A stretch of 64,000 nt of DNA from Ruania halotolerans. GTDB lineage: Bacteria > Actinomycetota > Actinomycetes > Actinomycetales > Beutenbergiaceae. Shown here in pieces: positions 62,013 through 64,000 of the stretch. The first letter of the stretch is position 1. The number at the start of each line of letters is the position of its first letter. The position numbers and the translations under genes were made by a program. The stretch spans positions 1,116,001-1,180,000 of the forward strand of contig NZ_CP088017.1 of assembly GCF_021049285.1 (NCBI RefSeq). The letters are read 5' to 3'. The notes under the pieces are model-generated. The model was not told where the DNA came from. It did not search any database and saw nothing but the letters and a program-made list of their open reading frames with translations.

Positions 62013-62156
62013 GTGTGTCTCATTCCTCGGAGTGGACCGGTGCTGAGATCGCTCGACACCGGGTACATGCTGGATACTAGACAGTGAGCTTGTGTGCACT
62101 CGATGCAGCGCAGTTCTGGCGCTGGTCGGCACTCCCCATGATGGAAGGAATCGCTC

Positions 62157-62477
62157 GTGACGTACGTGATCGCGCAGCCGTGCGTTGATGTCAAGGACAA
62201 GGCCTGCATCGACGAATGCCCCGTCGACTGCATCTACGAAGGTGAACGCTCCCTGTACATCCACCCCGACGAGTGCGTGGACTGCGGGGCGTGCGAACCG
62301 GTCTGCCCGGTGGAGGCGATCTACTACGAGGATGACGTGCCTGAGCAGTGGGCCGAGTACTACAAGGCCAACGTCGACTTCTTCGACGACCTCGGCTCCC
62401 CCGGTGGTGCCGCCAAGCTGGGTCTGATCCCCAAGGACCACCCGATCATCGCCGCGCTGCCGCCGCAGGCGGAGTAG
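62157..62477 (+). CDS. fdxA: 7Fe ferredoxin
   Basis: A 106-residue ferredoxin. [20 protein letters not shown] supplies the [3Fe-4S] ligands and [20 protein letters not shown] the [4Fe-4S] ligands. The C-terminal half ([20 protein letters not shown] and [10 protein letters not shown]) is the usual extension of actinobacterial FdxA. It transfers electrons in the cytosol, often to cytochromes P450 or oxidoreductases. GTG 62157 has GGAAGG 9 nt upstream. The start of dapC follows 8 nt after the stop, as in many actinobacteria. Confidence 0.96.
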   Translation: MTYVIAQPCVDVKDKACIDECPVDCIYEGERSLYIHPDECVDCGACEPVCPVEAIYYEDDVPEQWAEYYKANVDFFDDLGSPGGAAKLGLIPKDHPIIAALPPQAE

Positions 62478-62485
62478 GCGCACAG

Positions 62486-63622
62486 GTGGGTTTCGTCCAG
62501 CTCTCCGACGCCTACCCGTGGGACAAGGTCGCTCCCTACGCCGAGCGGGCTCGCTCGCACCCCGGCGGGATCGTTGACCTCTCCATCGGGACGCCCGTGG
62601 ACCCCACGCCCGCCGTGGTGCAGCAGGCCCTGAGCGCTGCTGCTGACGCGCCCGGATATCCGACGGCGCACGGCACGCCGGCCCTGCGGGAAGCCGTGGC
62701 CGCATGGTTCCGTGAGCGGCGCGGTGCGCCCGCGCTCGACCCCGACGGCGTGCTGCCGACCGTGGGGTCCAAGGAACTGGTGGCCACGCTCCCGTCGCTG
62801 TTGGGGCTGGGGCCGGACGATGTGGTGGTGGTGCCGTCGGTGGCCTACCCGACCTACGACGTCGGGGCTCGCCTGGCCGGGGCGCAGGTGCTGGTTGCCG
62901 ACGATGTCGAGGCATGGGCGGGCAACTCGGCCGTGCGCCTGGTGTGGGTGAACTCGCCGTCCAACCCCACGGGTGCGGTGCTCGGTGCGGAGCACCTGCG
63001 TCAGGTGGTGACGGCGGCCCGCGACATCGGCGCCGTGGTGGCCTCGGATGAGTGCTACGCCGAGCTGGCCTGGTCGCCGGATCTGACCGAACCGTTCGGT
63101 GACGGCGTCCCTTGTCTCTTGCAGGAGAGTGTCAGCGGAGGGGACCACACCGGGCTGCTGGTGGTGTATTCCCTGTCCAAACAATCGAACCTGGCCGGGT
63201 ACCGGGCGGCCTTCGCTGCCGGGGACGCCGCGTTGGTGCACCGGATTCTGCAGCTGCGCCGGCACATGGGGATGATGGTGCCCGCACCGGTGCAGGCCGC
63301 GACCATCGCCGCCCTGGGGGACCCGGCGCACGTGCAGGAACAGCGCGAACGGTACCGCCGCCGTCGGGAGGCTCTGCTGGGGGCGCTCACCGCGGCCGGG
63401 TACGCCGTGGACCACTCGGAGGCGGGCCTGTACCTGTGGGTGCGGCCGGCCGACGCGGCCAGCGCGGCGGACTGCTGGTCGATGCTGGATGACTTCGCCG
63501 CTCGCGGGATCCTGGTGGGCCCAGGGGAGTTCTACGGCAGCGCGAGCGGTGATCATGTGCGGGTCGCGTTGACCGCCTCCGATGACCGCATCGCCCGCGC
63601 CGTAGAGAGGCTTGCTGTGTGA
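62486..63622 (+). CDS. dapC: Succinyldiaminopimelate transaminase
   Basis: A 378-residue PLP enzyme of the class I/II aminotransferase fold. The PLP-binding Lys is in VYSLSKQSNLAGYR, the Asn/Pro/Tyr region WVNSPSNPTG, and VASDECYAEL holds the Asp for the pyridine nitrogen. FVQLSDAYPWDKVAPYAERA and LSIGTPVDPTP are typical of actinobacterial DapC. It converts N-succinyl-2-amino-6-oxopimelate in lysine/diaminopimelate synthesis. GTG 62486 follows the fdxA stop by 8 nt, with GGAG overlapping that stop. Confidence 0.95.
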   Translation: MGFVQLSDAYPWDKVAPYAERARSHPGGIVDLSIGTPVDPTPAVVQQALSAAADAPGYPTAHGTPALREAVAAWFRERRGAPALDPDGVLPTVGSKELVATLPSLLGLGPDDVVVVPSVAYPTYDVGARLAGAQVLVADDVEAWAGNSAVRLVWVNSPSNPTGAVLGAEHLRQVVTAARDIGAVVASDECYAELAWSPDLTEPFGDGVPCLLQESVSGGDHTGLLVVYSLSKQSNLAGYRAAFAAGDAALVHRILQLRRHMGMMVPAPVQAATIAALGDPAHVQEQRERYRRRREALLGALTAAGYAVDHSEAGLYLWVRPADAASAADCWSMLDDFAARGILVGPGEFYGSASGDHVRVALTASDDRIARAVERLAV

Positions 63623-63629
63623 TGAGTCA

Positions 63630-63668
63630 TACCCGCGAGAATTTCCCCAACTGCGGGATTCGCGGGTA
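63630..63668 (+). terminator. Hairpin after dapC
   Basis: TACCCGCG (63630-63637) pairs with CGCGGGTA (63661-63668), separated by 23 nt with some inner pairing. It begins 7 nt after the dapC stop. Confidence 0.5.
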
Positions 63669-63747
63669 CGTTGTGTAGAGATTCTTTGCCTTCGGACTCG
63701 TGAGGGAGCCCGAGAGACGTTCTTCTTGACGCTAGGAAGGGACACCC

Positions 63748-64000
63748 ATGTCCGACGCCACCCTGACTCCCGCCACGTTCCGCGTGGATGACCATGAGCT
63801 GGAGTTCGCGCGAGTCCCGGCGGTGGAGGGCAACGACGGTGTCCACATCTCCAACTTGCTCAAGGAGACCGGGCTGGTCACCCTCGACTCGGGGTTCATG
63901 AACACCGCGAGCTGCGAGTCCAAGATCACCTACATCGACGGTGACGCAGGCATCCTGCGCTACCGCGGTTACCCGATCGAGCAGCTCGCCGAGCAGTCCT
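63748..64000 (+). CDS. gltA: Citrate synthase (5' part, cut by the window end)
   Basis: The first 84 codons are present. The peptide contains [42 protein letters not shown] and [16 protein letters not shown], which is the conserved start of bacterial type II citrate synthase. The enzyme makes citrate from acetyl-CoA and oxaloacetate. AGGAAGGGA lies 4 nt before ATG 63748. The catalytic His and Asp are outside the window. With icd at 45.4 kb, two TCA-cycle enzymes are in this segment. Confidence 0.95.
   Translation, partial: MSDATLTPATFRVDDHELEFARVPAVEGNDGVHISNLLKETGLVTLDSGFMNTASCESKITYIDGDAGILRYRGYPIEQLAEQS

Overview
The window is high-GC actinobacterial chromosome. Two mycothiol enzymes (Mca and an MshB-type deacetylase), DUF4307, an Rv1086-type prenyltransferase, a PIN-PhoH protein, VanW and a 7Fe ferredoxin next to DapC all point to Actinomycetota. 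Overall gene content fits Micrococcales; a Ruania/Beutenbergia/Bogoriellaceae-like genus is a guess from content, not from a database comparison. No rRNA, tRNA, CRISPR array, transposase or integrase was seen.

Layout. (1) 1-4757: end of a Bax-inhibitor-1 gene, an FKBP isomerase, a two-domain acyltransferase, a K+ channel and an AI-2E family transporter. (2) 4774-12410: a block with the same order as M. tuberculosis Rv1080c-Rv1095 (greA, DUF4307, mca, small membrane protein, hemolysin-III, short-chain prenyltransferase, phoH2), with a nitrilase-family hydrolase and a poly-lysine-tailed PPK2 in the middle. (3) 12499-25180: an HTH-MurA fusion behind a palindrome, the minus-strand chain xseA-xseB-pfkB-carbonic anhydrase, ispH, rmuC, a two-gene ABC exporter and ychF. 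(4) 25156-28137: a small accessory island at the 3' end of ychF, bounded by an imperfect copy of that 3' end, with two SUKH-type immunity-like genes, short unknown genes, gene debris and an HxlR regulator. (5) 28423-45265: mixed accessory genes (acyltransferase, kinase-like, GNAT, VOC, SDR, TetR/DHA2 efflux/cupin, methyltransferases, a Pif1-type helicase with BRCT end, a YjbR-HhH protein, a RidA-methyltransferase fusion, a Tat-exported PL8 lyase). (6) 45382-64000: core metabolism and uptake: monomeric isocitrate dehydrogenase, a peptide ABC importer with a PH-domain gene antisense inside it, typA, an MshB-membrane-domain fusion, flavin reductase, VanW, fdxA-dapC and the start of citrate synthase.

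Expression logic visible in the DNA: many genes carry a TAnnnT box 6-8 nt before the start codon and no Shine-Dalgarno sequence, as expected for leaderless mRNAs; gene ends are often marked by long perfect hairpins without a U-tract; several minus-strand and plus-strand gene pairs overlap by ATGA.

The most unusual items are the fusions (HTH-MurA with an operator over its own -10 box, helicase-DnaQ-like-BRCT, RidA-methyltransferase, hexapeptide acyltransferase-alpha/alpha domain, MshB-DUF6113), the poly-lysine tail on the polyphosphate kinase, and the ychF-associated island with a deleted SDR gene. No complete new defence or biosynthetic system could be demonstrated.
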